From contig BDSL01000006.1 in NCBI GenBank assembly GCA_003116995.1, positions 1,826,501 to 1,890,500 of the forward strand: DNA of 64,000 nucleotides. The letters run 5' to 3'. The position numbers and the translations under genes are program-made. Below, one piece after another: positions 13,995 through 26,900 of the stretch. Below the pieces are notes generated by a model. That model was given only the letters and a program-made list of their open reading frames with translations, searched no databases and had not been told where the DNA came from. Position 1 is the first letter of the stretch; every line of letters starts with the position of its first letter. This stretch comes from Yamagishiella unicocca (lineage: Eukaryota > Chlorophyta > Chlorophyceae > Chlamydomonadales > Volvocaceae).

Positions 13995-14956
13995 CGTTTA
14001 ATCCTAGATATACCGTAAACCGTAAAAACACCATAACGCAAACCGACAATCATGAGCAGGCGCACGCCTTGGCGCACCGCACGTGTCCTTGTACGACAGA
14101 AAACATGGGAGGACACAAACAAGGGCACGAAAATACATTATGCTGACGCCAACGAAAAGCTTGAAAACACTGCTGGACTGAAAATATGCACGCACGCGAA
14201 ACATGTTCCCGGAGCCAGGACCCGCCTGCACAGCAATATCGCCGTACACTGTCGTGCGTAACACTAACGACTGTGGGGAGCTCAGCGGCAGCCGTTAACC
14301 CCGTCGCTCACTCCACGGCAACCGCGCGCAAGGTTCGGTATGCAACCGCCGTGCACCCTTCTCGACTCCCGCGCCTCTCCCTGTCTCCTCCTCACACCGC
14401 TCCGTCTCATCATCTCCCTCGGCCAACCCCTGCACGCTCGCCGGCTCGCACGCACCCGGAGAGAATCGCAGCCCTCCATCCGAATCCCAGAAGGCGGTCG
14501 CACGGTCGTCAGCCGCTACCGGGCGGGCGGGCCGCTTCCCAGGGCGCCGCCGCAGCCTTCAGAAACACACTGAGAGCAAATACTTCCTTCAAAAGCGATC
14601 ACCAGCACTGCCAGCATCACCACTGCCGGTATCGCCACAGCAGCAGCAGCAGCTGACGATGGTTGCAGTGGGATTGCAATGCCTCGCAGCCCCAGGGCTG
14701 CTGCGGCATCAGCCGCGTGGCCTCGCCTGACACCCATGACGTCACCAGTGTCGTACCGGTAACTCACGATTCAAGGACGACCATCATCCTCGTAATCGTT
14801 TCGCCGTTCTCATGCAACCTGCATTGTACATCAGCATCGAGACAATACCACTCCTGCGCAACAACCGCGTCATCACCACCAGAAAGCCCTTCATCGCATG
14901 CATCCGCATCGCCCCAAAAGGCTCACCCATCGCGCACACCTCCTCACTCCACCACG

Positions 14957-17900
14957 TCACGCCAGATCCCTGGCGCGGCCGTCCGCCTCACCCTCTGCCA
15001 ACCACCACTCCCCCGACTGCATGGACCTAGCAAACACCATCGGCAGGGACGCCACCACCGCCGCCCAGGCATACACCGCCTGCGCCGAGGGACCGCTGTC
15101 CACCAGCGGCTCGCTCTGCCTGCTGCCGCTGCGTCGCCCCCAACCAGCGGTGAAGGCGGAGGGCGGCGACGCAGCCCCGCCGTCCTCCGGCCTGAGCAAC
15201 ATGTCTGCGCGCTGCGACTGCGGCGGCCGAGGCTGCTTTGGCGCAACGCCGGCCGGTGGTGGCGGCGGCGGCGGCGCTGTGGGGCCGTTGCCGTCGTCAT
15301 CGTCTCGCTTCGTGTTCTTGGTGGTTTCCTTCTTGCTGTTGTCGACCCGACGGTTGCGGCCGAGCATCTCCCGGTAGAGCGATGCGGCCAGCAGGGTGCT
15401 GCTGTCGGAGGCGCCATCGATGTCGCCGACCGGCGTGGAGCGAGGCGCCTCGAGCGCAGAGGCGGCGGCCTCAGCCCCGCTGCGGCGGCGCACAGCGCCG
15501 TCGGTTGCTCCAGGGGCAGCGGCGGGAGGAGCGGGAGGTGCGGCGGCAGCGTTGCCCTTGGGACGACCGCCGCCGCCGAAGAGGCCAAGGAAGCCGCCGA
15601 ACAACCCGCCACCGCCGCCAGTCTTGGTGGGAGTGGGCTGGGGCGCCGGCGGCGCCGCCGCCGGCGTAGGTTGCGCCGGAGGCGCAACGGGGCTGGCGGA
15701 CGGGGCCAGCACTGGCGGCGCAGCCGCCGCCACCACCGCCGCCGGAGGCGGCGGCGCCTTGACGGCGTCAATGACGGCGACGAGCTGCTGCGCACCGCCA
15801 CCGCCGCCGCTACCGCCACCGCCGCCGCCGCCAGCACCCCAGGAGGCGGCTCCGCCGTCGCCGGATAGGTCAACGCTGCCGCCAGAGGAGCTGATGCCGG
15901 GGCTGGGCACCACGTTGTTTGCAACCAGCGGCGGAACCACGCCGCCGGCAGTGGGGGCCGCGGGGGTGGCTGCAGCTGCGATGATGGTGGTAATGGGGGC
16001 CTCTAGGGCGGGGACCGGGGAAAGCGGGGCCAGCACCGCTGCCTGTAGCTCCGCCGCCACCGCGGCGGCGGCGCCGTTGTCCTGCTGCCGCTGAAGCTCC
16101 TGGACTTGAACCTGCAGGCCGTGGTGAGGGCGGGTTTGAGGGTTGATGCGAGGGCGGCGCGCTTTGTGACGTCCGCCACAGATCAACACCAACACCCAAC
16201 ACCAACGCCCAGATGTGCACCTCCAAACGCGTGTACCAAACGGTTTCCTACTCCGCTTCCTAGTCCATGGGATTTCCTCAACCCCCCCCCCCCGATGTGC
16301 CGGCAGCCAAGCCCAGCGTCAACACACCCAGCTACGGCTTCCCTCGACTGCCTGCCCCAGTCCACACGTGCCGCTAGAGCGTCCGTCCACCCCGCCCCTG
16401 GAGTCATCACCCGCTCTGGTGCCGCACCTGCAATGCCGCCACGAGCCCCAGCGCCTGCTGCATAGCCCGGGTGCGGTCCTCCAGCTGCGCCTCGTAGCCC
16501 CGCCGGAGCTGCGCGAGGAGGGCGGGACAGAGGGCGGGATGGAGGGCGGGATGGAGGGCGGGATGGAGGGCGGGATGGAGGGCGGAATGGAGGGCGGGAT
16601 GGAGGGCGGGATGGTGGGCGGGATGGAGGGCGGGATGGTGGGCGGGATGGAGGCCAGGATGGTGGGCGCGATGGAGGGCGGGATGGTGGGCGGGATGGAG
16701 GGCGGGATGGAGGGCGGGATGGAGGGCGGGATGGTGGGCGGGATGGAGGGCGGGATGGAGGGCAGGATGGTGGGCGGGATGGGGATAGAGGGCAGGATGG
16801 TGGGCGGGATGGAGGGCGGGATGAGGGCAGGTCGGGCGGGATGAAGGCAGGTCGGGCGGGATGAGGGCAGGTCGGGCGGGATGAGGGCAGGTCGGGCGGG
16901 ATGAAGGCAGGTCGGGCGGGATGAAGGCAGGTCGGGCGGGATGAGGGCAGGTCGGGCGGGATGAGGGCAGGTCGGGCGGGATGAGGGCAGGTCGGGCGGG
17001 ATGAAGGCAGGTCGGGCGGGATGAGGGCAGGTCGGGCGGGATGAGGGCAGGTCGGGCGGGAGGGAGGGCAGGTCGGGCGGGAGGGAGGCAGGTCGGGCGG
17101 GATGAGGGCAGGTCGGGCGGGAGGAGGGCAGGTCGGGCGGGAGGGAGGGCAGGTCGGGCGGGAGGGAGGGCAGGTCGGGCGGGAGGGAGGGCAGGTCGGG
17201 CGGGATGAGGGCAGGTCGGGCGGGAGAGGGCAGGTCGGGCGGGAGGGAGGGCAGGTCGGGCGGGATGAGGGCAGGTCGGGCGGGATGAGGGCAGGTCGGG
17301 CGGGATGAGGGCAGGTCGGGCGGGATGAGGGCAGGTCGGGCGGGATGAGGGCAGGTCGGGCGGGATGAAGGCAGGTCGGGCGGGATGAGGGCAGGTCGGG
17401 CGGGAGGGAGGGCAGGTCGGGCGGGATGAGGGCAGGTCGGGCGGGATGAGGGCAGGTCGGGCGGGATGAGGGCAGGTCGGGCGGGATGAGGGCAGGTCGG
17501 GCGGGATGAGGGCAGGTCGGGCGGGATGAAGGCAGGTCGGGCGGGATGAAGGCAGGTCGGGCGGGAGGGAGGGCAGGTCGGGCGGGATGAGGGCAGGTCG
17601 GGCGGGATGAAGGCAGGTCGGGCGGGATGAAGGCAGGTCGGGCGGGATGAGGGCAGGTCGGGCGGGATGAGGGCAGGTCGGGCGGGATGAGGGCAGGTCG
17701 GGCGGGATGAAGGCAGGTCGGGCGGGATGAGGGCAGGTCGGGCGGGATGAGGGCAGGTCGGGCGGGAGGGAGGGCAGGTCGGGCGGGAGGGAGGCAGGTC
17801 GGGCGGGATGAGGGCAGGTCGGGCGGGAGGGAGGGCAGGTCGGGCGGGAGGGAGGGCAGGTCGGGCGGGAGGGAGGGCAGGTCGGGCGGGAGGGAGGGCA

Positions 17901-20900
17901 GGTCGGGCGGGATGAGGGCAGGTCGGGCGGGAGGGAGGGCAGGTCGGGCGGGAGGGAGGGCAGGTCGGGCGGGATGAGGGCAGGTCGGGCGGGATGAGGG
18001 CAGGTCGGGCGGGATGAGGGCAGGTCGGGCGGGATGAGGGCAGGTCGGGCGGGATGAGGGCAGGTCGGGCGGGATGAAGGCAGGTCGGGCGGGATGAGGG
18101 CAGGTCGGGCGGGAGGGAGGGCAGGTCGGGCGGGAGGGAGGGCAGGTCGGGCGGGAGGGAGGGCAGGTCGGGCGGGAGGGAGGGCAGGTCGGGCGGGAGG
18201 GAGGGCAGGTCGGGCGGGAGGGAGGGCAGGTCGGGCGGGAGGGAGGGCAGGTCGGGCGGGATGAGGGCAGGTCGGGCGGGAGGGAGGGCAGGTCGGGCGG
18301 GAGGGAGGGCAGGTCGGGCGGGATGAGGGCAGGTCGGGCGGGAGGGAGGGCAGGTCGGGCGGGATGAGGGCAGGTCGGGCGGGATGAGGGCAGGTCGGGC
18401 GGGAGGGAGGGCAGGTCGGGCGGGAGGGAGGGCAGGGCCAGCGCCAGCTGCAGTCTCCCGGACGGAAGCGCCTTTCGGCCTCATAATGCATCGGTCCTTT
18501 GGGGATCAGCAGCCCACAAAGTTGACGTAAATAGAGGCTATACTCATTGCGGCACATCGCGGCTGGGTTGGGCAACAGTCTGTGCCCGCACTCCGTCCCA
18601 AGGTACGCCCCGCCCCCACCGGCGCCCCCACCGGCGGTGATTCACCGCCACCGCCGCTCCCCGGCCACGCACCTCCTCCACCTCGTCCTCGTGCTGCAGC
18701 CGCAGAGCCTCCAGCTCCGCCACCCGCCGCGCCTCCGCCTCCTCGCGCGCCTCCGCCAGCGCCGCCTCGTACTGCGCCCGCAGCTCCGCCGCCTGCTCCG
18801 CCAGACGGGTGGCAGCCTCGGCGCGCACCTGGTCCAGGGAAGCGTCCCGCAGCGCCAGCTGGGCGGCGTAGTGGGTGCGCAGGTCGGACAGCTGCGGCGG
18901 CATCCAGCCAGGGGGCGAGAGGGCTTAAGGTTTTAGGGTTTTAGATCCAGGAGGGGACGAGGGAGCAGGCGGAGACCAAACACAGGGTGTGAAAGGGAGT
19001 TGACGGGTCGGACAGCTGAGGCGGCATCCACCGAGGAGCACAGCGCGAGGAGATTTCAGTCACCGGCCGGCGAAGACGACGACAACGATGAGGGAGGGGG
19101 ACTGAAGGACTAGTTGAGGGCTAGGTGGGAGCAGCGGTACGGCAGATTGACGGAGCGAGATCCTGGATCTATTGCAACTGTGCGTTGGGGAGCAGGCGGA
19201 TAAGGGCCAAGAGTAGGGCCGCAGGTGGGTTCAGACGCCACTCCACACGGCCGCCACCGCACCTGCGCCTGCAGTCCCGCCACCTCAGCCGCGTGAGCCT
19301 CCCGCAGCTGCCTCTCCTGCGCCGCCAGCGCCGCCTCCAGTGCCGCCACAGCGGCCGCCTCAGCCGCCTCACGCGCCGCTACAGCAGCACCCTCCGCTTC
19401 CCGGGCGCTGCGCCGCTCCGCCGCCAGCTCCTCCTCCAGCGCCGCTGCCCGAGCCTCCGCCGCTGTCAGCACGCCCTGCCCCTCCGCCAGTTGACGGCCG
19501 AGCGCCTCGGCTGCGCCATTCGGGTGTAGGGCCCAGGAGGGTGTGCAGGCGGTTGGGTGCCGGTGCCACCGGGGACTTCACGGTGTAATCAAGGTGGTGG
19601 TGGTGGTGGTGGTGGTGCGACATACGACATCCTGCCCCGACCCGCCCTGCCCTACCATGTCCGCCCTCCTCTCCCTCACCTTGCCGTCGGGCCTCCGACT
19701 CGGCGCTCCTCACGGCACCTAGCTGCTCCTTGATCTCCGCCACCGCCGCCTCCTTGCTGGCCCAGGCGGCCTGGAGCTCCTCCTGAGCAGCGCGGCAGAC
19801 CGTGGTGCGGTACCACCCGACAATGTACGTTACGTTAGTTAATTAGTTAGTCCATTAGTTAGTTAGTTGCAGTCTGCCGGGGCGGGCGTCCTCACGAGCC
19901 ATACGGCTGAGGGTGGTGGTCAGCAGCGGTGTGCGCGCGAGGCGTTGGGCTTGGGGGGTTGGGCGAGCTGGCGTCACCCGAGCTGGTGTCACCCGAGCTG
20001 GTGTCACCCGAGCTGGTGTCACCCGAGCTGGTGTCACCCGAGCTGGTGTCACCCGAGCTGGTGTCACCCGAGCTGGTGTCACCCGAGCTGGTGTCACCCG
20101 AGCTGGTGTCACCCGAGCTGGTGTCACCCGAGCTGGCGTCAGCCGTGCTGAGCTGCCTTGTCCTGGTGGATGGGAGTTAACAGCCGCATTCAGGTAGACG
20201 ACCATGGTCGGGTGCTCGCGATGCGCCCGCTACCGCTGCTGGCGACGACGCTGCTGCTCCTGATGATGCTTGTTTTTGACGAGGAGGGTGGCGACGCCCG
20301 GCTCTGACCACCGCCAAGGCAGGGCATCCGACAGCCGCCCTGCACGGCCCTGCACCCTCAACCCACCAGGAGCGCCCTCGTCTGCTCCCTGGCCGCGGAC
20401 TCGTCCACCGCATCCGCCTCGGCCTTCGTCACCGCCGCATCGTAGCTCGCCTGCGTGGGGTGCACCAGCCCGAGCGCACGGCAGGGAGTTGATAACCGCA
20501 GGGCACCCACACCCTTCCTTGCGCAGGGCACCCACACCTTTCCTCGCGCATAAGGAAGTGGCGGGCACAGCCCTGCAGTACCCTTCCGTCCGCTCCCTGT
20601 CCGGTTCGAGCCCACAGGGCAACAGCGCCTGGTACGCAGATGCGTCGCCTGCCTGTCTCCCAGGGCTGAGGTAACGGCCTCCCAAGGCCACGATCAGTAG
20701 CCGGTCTGAGAGGCTGATCAGCCTCACCGGATGGGGGCCTCCTCCGAACACTGTGCCGCCTTCTCCTCGCAGTACCCCTCCCCTCCCCACAACACCGCCG
20801 CCTCGCCTGCGATGCGCCCAGCATGCTGGCCAGGTTGGACATGGCCGCCACGGAGGCACCCAGCTGGGTCCTCAGCTCCGAGGCGGTGGCGCCCAGGGTG

Positions 20901-23900
20901 TCCACCTCCGCCATCGCGACCTCCTGAGGGCAGGGCAGCGGTCGGTACGGGTACAGACGTGGGGCTGGCGCGGGAAAGTACGACACATGAGGGCGGGTAC
21001 GACAGAGCCCGAGGGGGGGTTGCGTGCGGTGGGAGGAAGGGGCGCACCTTGGACCTGCGCGCGTCGGCCGCCGCCCGCTGCGATTCAGCCAGCTTGGCTT
21101 CCAGCTCCGAAACCGCGATCTCTGCGGCGCTGCGCGCCGCCACCAGCTCCGCCGCGTGCAGGTGCGCCGCCTCCTCGGCGGCGGCCTCCGCCGCCATCAG
21201 GGAGGCGCTGGCGGCCAGCCGCATCTCCTACAAGGCAGCAGCAGCACACGCCCCGAACCGCCGGTCAGCGCACATGGGTTACCCAGCGGCGGGAAAGAAG
21301 TCTACCCGAGCAAGTACCGTCCAGAGCCTGCAGCTAGCTAGGGGCTCAGCCAACCATAGCCCGTCACCGCCTGTACGCTCAAACAAACCTGTTCCATGCC
21401 AGCCAGCCAGCCAGCCCCGTCAGAGCTCCCAAACCTGCCTGCAGCTCGCGGGTCTGCCCAGCCCGCAGCTCCGCCAGCTGCTCCGCGTTCCGCCCCGAAA
21501 CCATGGCCAGCTCGGTAGCATGAGCCGCCTCCGCATCCGACAGCCGCCGCTGGAGCTCCTCCGTCTGCGACCCGCGGGTCGGGCGGGGGGGCAGGCGTAG
21601 CACAGGCGAGGACGTGTGAGCGGCCGATTGGCCAACACCCGGCGACCAGCGGTTTGAGCGGTGGGTGTGGTGGAGGGCGAGGAAGGAAGCCCCGCACAGC
21701 ACGAGCTGTGGTCCCGTGGCCAGACAGACCAGATACCCAAGCGGACCAGACGGGGGTGCTCTCCATGCTCACCTGCGACTTGAGGGCCTCCGCGACCGTG
21801 AAGGACGCCAGGGCTTGCGCCTGCGCCTCAGCCGCCTGAGCCTGGAGGGCGGCCCGCGCGCTATCCAGCTCCTGCTGTTGCTGCGAGGGAGGAAGAGGCA
21901 GGAGCGACGACGCGGCGATGGCAGGGACGAGGATGAGGTGCAGGTGGTAGGGACGAGCGAGGCGCGTTTCCTGGGGTGCAAGCGGCGGTGAGGTCTATAA
22001 GGGTCTTGAGGGAGCAGGGTAGGGTGAGGCTGTGGGCCGTTCACTGCGGGGATGGGATCGGCGCCTCGGTCCATTGACAGCCGACTCCAGCCTCTCTCCA
22101 CCCCGCAATGTGGGGTTGTTCCCTCTCCATCCACCACCACCACCATCACCACCACCACCACCACCGCCACCACCACCACCTCCGACGCACCTGCTGCTCT
22201 CGCGCCTCTGCGTCATTCAGCGCCTGGTTGACGGTCGCCAGCTGGAGGACCAGGTCCTGGAGGCACGAGGATTTGTGAGGAGCACCGTGCGGAGGCAGAA
22301 GGAGGGGAGGAGGCCAGCATAGGCGAAAGGAAGGCGCCAAGACGACGAAATGAGGTGCGAAGTCTGTAGGTACCCAGTTCAATCTCAACCAAACGCCTGT
22401 TGCACACGGTCCCCCGCCCCGCCGCCTCACCGCCAGCCGCGCCTGGAAATCCGCCTCCCGCGCCTCGTCCTCCTGCCGGTGTGCCGCCGCCAGCGCCTCC
22501 ACCTGGGCCTTGTGCTCCGACATGGCCGCCGCCAGCTGCTGCTGGAAGCGGGAGGCGATGGCCAGCTGCTCCTCCTGGAGGGGGGGGGGCGGAGGTGGTG
22601 TTGCCGGGACGTGGAGGAGCAGACCAACGCACAGGTCGGCGATGCGGGGACAGCGACGTGAAGATAGGGTGACGAGGAGACTAGCTGACAGCACGCTAAG
22701 GGTTAAGGGTTTTAGGGTTTTAGGAATTTGAGGAGACTCACTGCAACACGGTCCTACCTTTGCGCTTTGAGCCATGTCCGCAGCTTGCTGCTGCGACTCG
22801 GCCAGCTTGGCCTCCAGCTCCGAAACCGACATCTCGCCGGAGCTCCGCGCCGCCGCCAGCTCCGCCGCCAGCGCTGCGGCGGCGGCCTTTGCGGCGGCGT
22901 CGACCTCCACCAGCGAGGCAGCTGCGGACACCCGCAGCTCCTGAACAGGCAACCGAACGACATGCCGTGACGGAACGGCGAAACGCGCAGGGCCCTCATA
23001 AGGCCCTCACAAGCCTTGCGCGGAGGCGTCCGTGTGACTCGAACAACAAAAGGATCGGGCCGAACCTATGTTGACCAGCCTCCCGACCCGGCCTTCTGTA
23101 GGCTTATTCCCACCAGCACCACCAAGGCCCCGGCCCACCTGCAGCTCCCGCTGCTGCTCAGTCCGCACCGCCTCCAGCTGCGCCGCCCTCTCGCCCGCTA
23201 GCCGCGCCAGCTCGGCCCCGTGGGCTGCGTCCGCCTCCGCCAGCCGCTGCTGGAGCTCCTCCGTCTGCAGCAGAAGCGTCGAAAGCACCACGAGTGGGGT
23301 CACCGCCGTCACAACCCGTGGTCAACGAGGTCGGGTTCAACGAGGTCGGGTTCAACGAGGTCGGGTTCAACGAGGTCGGGTTCAACGAGGTCGGGTTCAA
23401 CGAGGTCGGGTTCAACGAGGTCGGCTTCAACGAGGTCGGGTTCAACGAGGTCACGGCATTGACGGCAGTGGGGTACGACTCACGATGTGTGTGTGCGATG
23501 AGGGTGCTACCCGCTCAGCCGCGATGGCGGTATTGCGTGAACGCAACACCGCCCCCCAGCCCCCGGTGTCCTTACCTGTGTGACAGTAACCCCCATCGAA
23601 CCCGTTCTCGGGTTCGTGGATGTCCCCTCTCTGTATCCGCCCAGCCCTCAACCGGTTTTACTGTTCAGTGTCGACCCACGGGTCTCCTCTCATGCCCTCA
23701 GCACGTACCTGCGCCTTCAGCGCCGCTGCCGTCGCGAGGAACGCCCCCGCCTGCGCCTGCGCGTCGTCCAGCTGCGCCTGGAGGGCGGCCGACCGCGAGT
23801 TCGCGTCCGCCAGCTGCACCTCCAGGCCGGATCGCGCGGTGGCCAGGTCCTGCTGCTGCTGCGGTGGTCGCGACGAGGTTGATGCGGATGGAGGGGAGGG

Positions 23901-26900
23901 AGGGAGGGTATGAAAGTAAGGGAGGGAAGGACGGAAGGGAGGAAAGGAGGGAAGGGAGGGGAGCAGGGAAGGGAGCGGAGGGTGAAGGCGAGCTCGACAA
24001 GGCGTGTAGGGAAGAGGGAAGGGAACGAGGGAAGGATTTGAGCACCGCCACCCCGTACTCCCGTTCCTGGAGCGTCCACGAACCTGCACTGCTGCTGCCG
24101 CCGCCGCCTGCAGCTGCTGCTCCACCTCGTCCGCCTGGCGCTGCTTGGCTGAGGCCTCCGTGAGGGCCTGCGGGAGCGGGAGCGGGGGGAGGGGTTGCAA
24201 AAAAATACCCGTTTACGCGACCCGTTTAGCGGGGGTGGGGGAGGGGCAGGGACACGTCAGGTGCGGGCAGAGAACGTGGTGAAGCTCCCCGCAGCGTCAG
24301 CCAGGATCATGCCGCTGCGTCTAAGCCACCACCACCAACGCCGACATCACCACCATCACCATCACCGGCGCACCTGCTGCTCTCGCGCCTCCGCGTCACT
24401 CAGGGCCTCACGAGCCGCCTGCAGCTGCGTGGCAACATCCTGGAGGTGGGAGGGGGGCACAGGAGGGTATGGGTGAGTGCTGGGAGTGCTGGGAGGGCAC
24501 AGGAGATCACAGGAGGGCATGGGTGAGTGCTGGGAGGGAGATCACGAACGAGGTCGCCCCCAGCCAGAGTCTCGGCCACTGCCTTGCTTGCCCATCTGAC
24601 GGTGGCGTCAACGCTCGCCCCATCCACATCTCCCCCCGCGCCGCCTCACCGCCAGCCGCGCCTGGAATGAGGTGCGAAGTCTGTAGGTACCCAGTTCAAT
24701 CCCAACCGAACGCATGTTGCACGCGGTCCCCCGCCCCTCTGGCTCACCGCCAGCCGCGCCTGGAAGTCCGCCTCCCGCGCCTGCTCCTCCTGCCGGTGTG
24801 CCGCCGCCAGCGCCTCCACCTGGGCCTTGTGCTCCGACATGGCCGCCGCCAGCTGCTGCTGGAAGCGGGAGGCGATGGCCAGCTGCTCCTCCTGGGGGGG
24901 AGGCGGGACGAGGATATAAACACACATGCACAGGAAGCGTCATTCAAAAAACAGTCATACCCCACCAGTCTTTCGATCCGAGCCTACAAGCTGCCTGGCC
25001 TTGCGCTCCGGAACCGCTGTACGTCGTACTACATTGACACATGACTGACGCCACTCGATCCATGAATCCCCGTTCCATGCTTGTTAAAGCCCCCGGAACC
25101 TTACCTGCAGCGCCTCCTGCTGGGCCACGAGGTTCTCCCTCTTGGCGGCCACCTCTTCAAAGATCCGGATCTGCTGTTCTACCAGGCGAGCCTCGTACTG
25201 CCGCCTCGTCGCGTCCAGCTCAGCCTCCGCCGCCGCCAGCTGCCGCTCGTACTCCGCCCGCGCCGCCGCCAGCTCGGCCGCCGCCGCCGCCAGCCGCTCC
25301 TCCAGCGGCCGCTGCTTCTGCACCGCCGCCGCCAGCGCCTGCTCCTGCCGCTGAGCGGCCTCGAACTGATGCTGCAGCGCGATGCGGGCGTCCGCAACCT
25401 GAGCAGCCATGGCTGCCACTTGGGCCTCCTGCGCAGGCGCACGACATTGCCAGAAAGGAATTTACAAATAATAACATACATTTATCCAATCGTATTATAG
25501 CATCGTAATCAACGGCGATTGGCAGCTAGTAGGTGCTTTCGACCCTCCCTGGACGGCGCCCCAGTGGGAGGCGTAGCCCGCACCTGCTCGGCCCGCACCG
25601 CCGTCACGGTCCGCGCCACCTGCTCCTCCATGCCCGCACGGGCCACCGCCAGCTCCGAAGCCACGATGTCGCCCTGCTGGGCCCTACGTATGTTCCGCGA
25701 TCCGAGTGAGGTAGCCACGAGTTAGTGCCTGCGCACCAAGAACGGCTTCGCAGCACGCAGGTCTGTCCAGGAAGGCGCAGCCTGTCCATGCCAACCAACT
25801 GTCCGGGACTGCGCAACCACCTAACCGAATCCCACCATCACACAGCCCGCTGCACCCCACCCCACCGCACCGCCCCACAGCACCCGTGCCCCTTCCCCCC
25901 GCCGCCGCTCCCTCCCTGGAGGCCGCACCTCAGGCTCTGCAGCTCCTCCGAGTGGCGCTCCTCCGCCCGCCTGAGCTGCAGCTCCAGCTCCGAAACCTGG
26001 CCCTGCGCGGCGGCGGCGGCGGCAGCCACGTTCCGCTGGTCCTGCACCAGCGCCGCGTTCCTGTTGGGGGGTGCCAGCGGGAGGACAGGAGGGACGGAGC
26101 GGGTCAGGAGCCAGACCAGGATAAAGCATCTCAAGGGTTTTAAGGATTTTGAGCAGGCCGTACGCATAATAGCTAGGAACCTTATCCGGTTCAGTCGTGC
26201 TTGCCGGCACGAGCCCGGCCCGACCCGCCCCGCCGCATCGGGATGGTGGAGCCCCAATCGCCGCCCAGGACGCCACATCCAAGCTCCTGACCCATTTCCC
26301 TCGCGCTCCAACCCACATCTCCTGGCGGTGCTGCAGCTCCGACCGCAGCGCCTCCACCTCGCCGCCCAGCACCGCCGCCACCTCCTCGATGGCGGCGTTC
26401 CGCTCCGCCAGCTGCTCGGCGTGCAGCGCCTCCAGCTGCGCCATCTCGGAGGCGTGCGAGGCGGCCAGCGAGGACAGCTCGCGCTGCAGCTGGTCCTCGG
26501 CCATGGCCTGCAGCGAGGAGCGGAGATGTGATTGCCGTGTCGGTGCTAGACGTGGTTGCCGTGCCGGACGTGGTTGTCGTGTCAGTGCTGCACGACGTAG
26601 ATATATTGTGGAGCCGCGGACGCCCATCCTTGGGACGCACATAGCGGCACGGGCGGCAGTAGCGGAATACCCGTATAAGACCCACTTGCCCTCCCCCCCA
26701 TGTTCACGTGACACACGCTCTCCTTCACTCCACCCCTTCCCCCTTCCTCCCCTCACCCCATCGCCCCCACCGCCCCCTCGTCGCACCTGCTGCCTCGCCG
26801 CCATCTCCTCGTACGCCGCCCTCGCCCGCTGCGCCTCCTCCTTGCGCACCTCCCGCTCCTCCTGGCTGGCCGACCGCGCCACCGCCGACTCCAGCTGCAT

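Larger units (their letters stand above)
12821..14956. other. Convergent 3' flanking region
   Basis: The CBM14-like gene (plus) and the giant coiled-coil gene (minus) end toward each other here. No conserved coding motif was found on either strand. The interval probably holds both 3' UTRs and a short spacer. Confidence 0.55.
21048..24891 (-). repeat. Tandem duplication of a multi-exon coiled-coil block (exons 29-34 and 35-39)
   Basis: Exons 29-34 encode 48, 22, 28, 50, 42 and 61 residues; exons 35-39 encode 48, 22, 36, 42 and 60, with the third exon of the block missing in the second copy. Matching openings are [20 protein letters not shown] in 29 and 35, the ending DAEAREQQ in 30 and 36, [22 protein letters not shown] in 32 and 37, [30 protein letters not shown] in 33 and 38, and [11 protein letters not shown] in 34 and 39. 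All these exons are phase 0, so the block could duplicate without breaking frame. Confidence 0.85.

Noticed and set aside
14663..16094. Long plus-strand frames opposite the last exon of the coiled-coil gene.
   Set aside because: They are low-complexity shadows of a GC-rich repetitive exon. The minus frame is supported by its splice acceptor and continuity with upstream exons.
16319..18575. Two overlapping minus-strand open frames of over 700 codons full of [15 protein letters not shown] repeats.
   Set aside because: They are translations of the G-rich minisatellite. The 20/21-bp unit simply lacks stops on that strand, and the flanking coiled-coil exons splice in frame around it.
20598..20625. 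A GGTTCGAGCCC sequence resembling a tRNA T-loop/B box.
   Set aside because: The flanking bases do not form a T-arm stem, and no A box, anticodon arm or acceptor stem is present.
19964..23452. Regularly spaced short repeats that could suggest a CRISPR array.
   Set aside because: The units are directly adjacent with no unique spacers, and the setting is intronic eukaryotic DNA. These are minisatellites.
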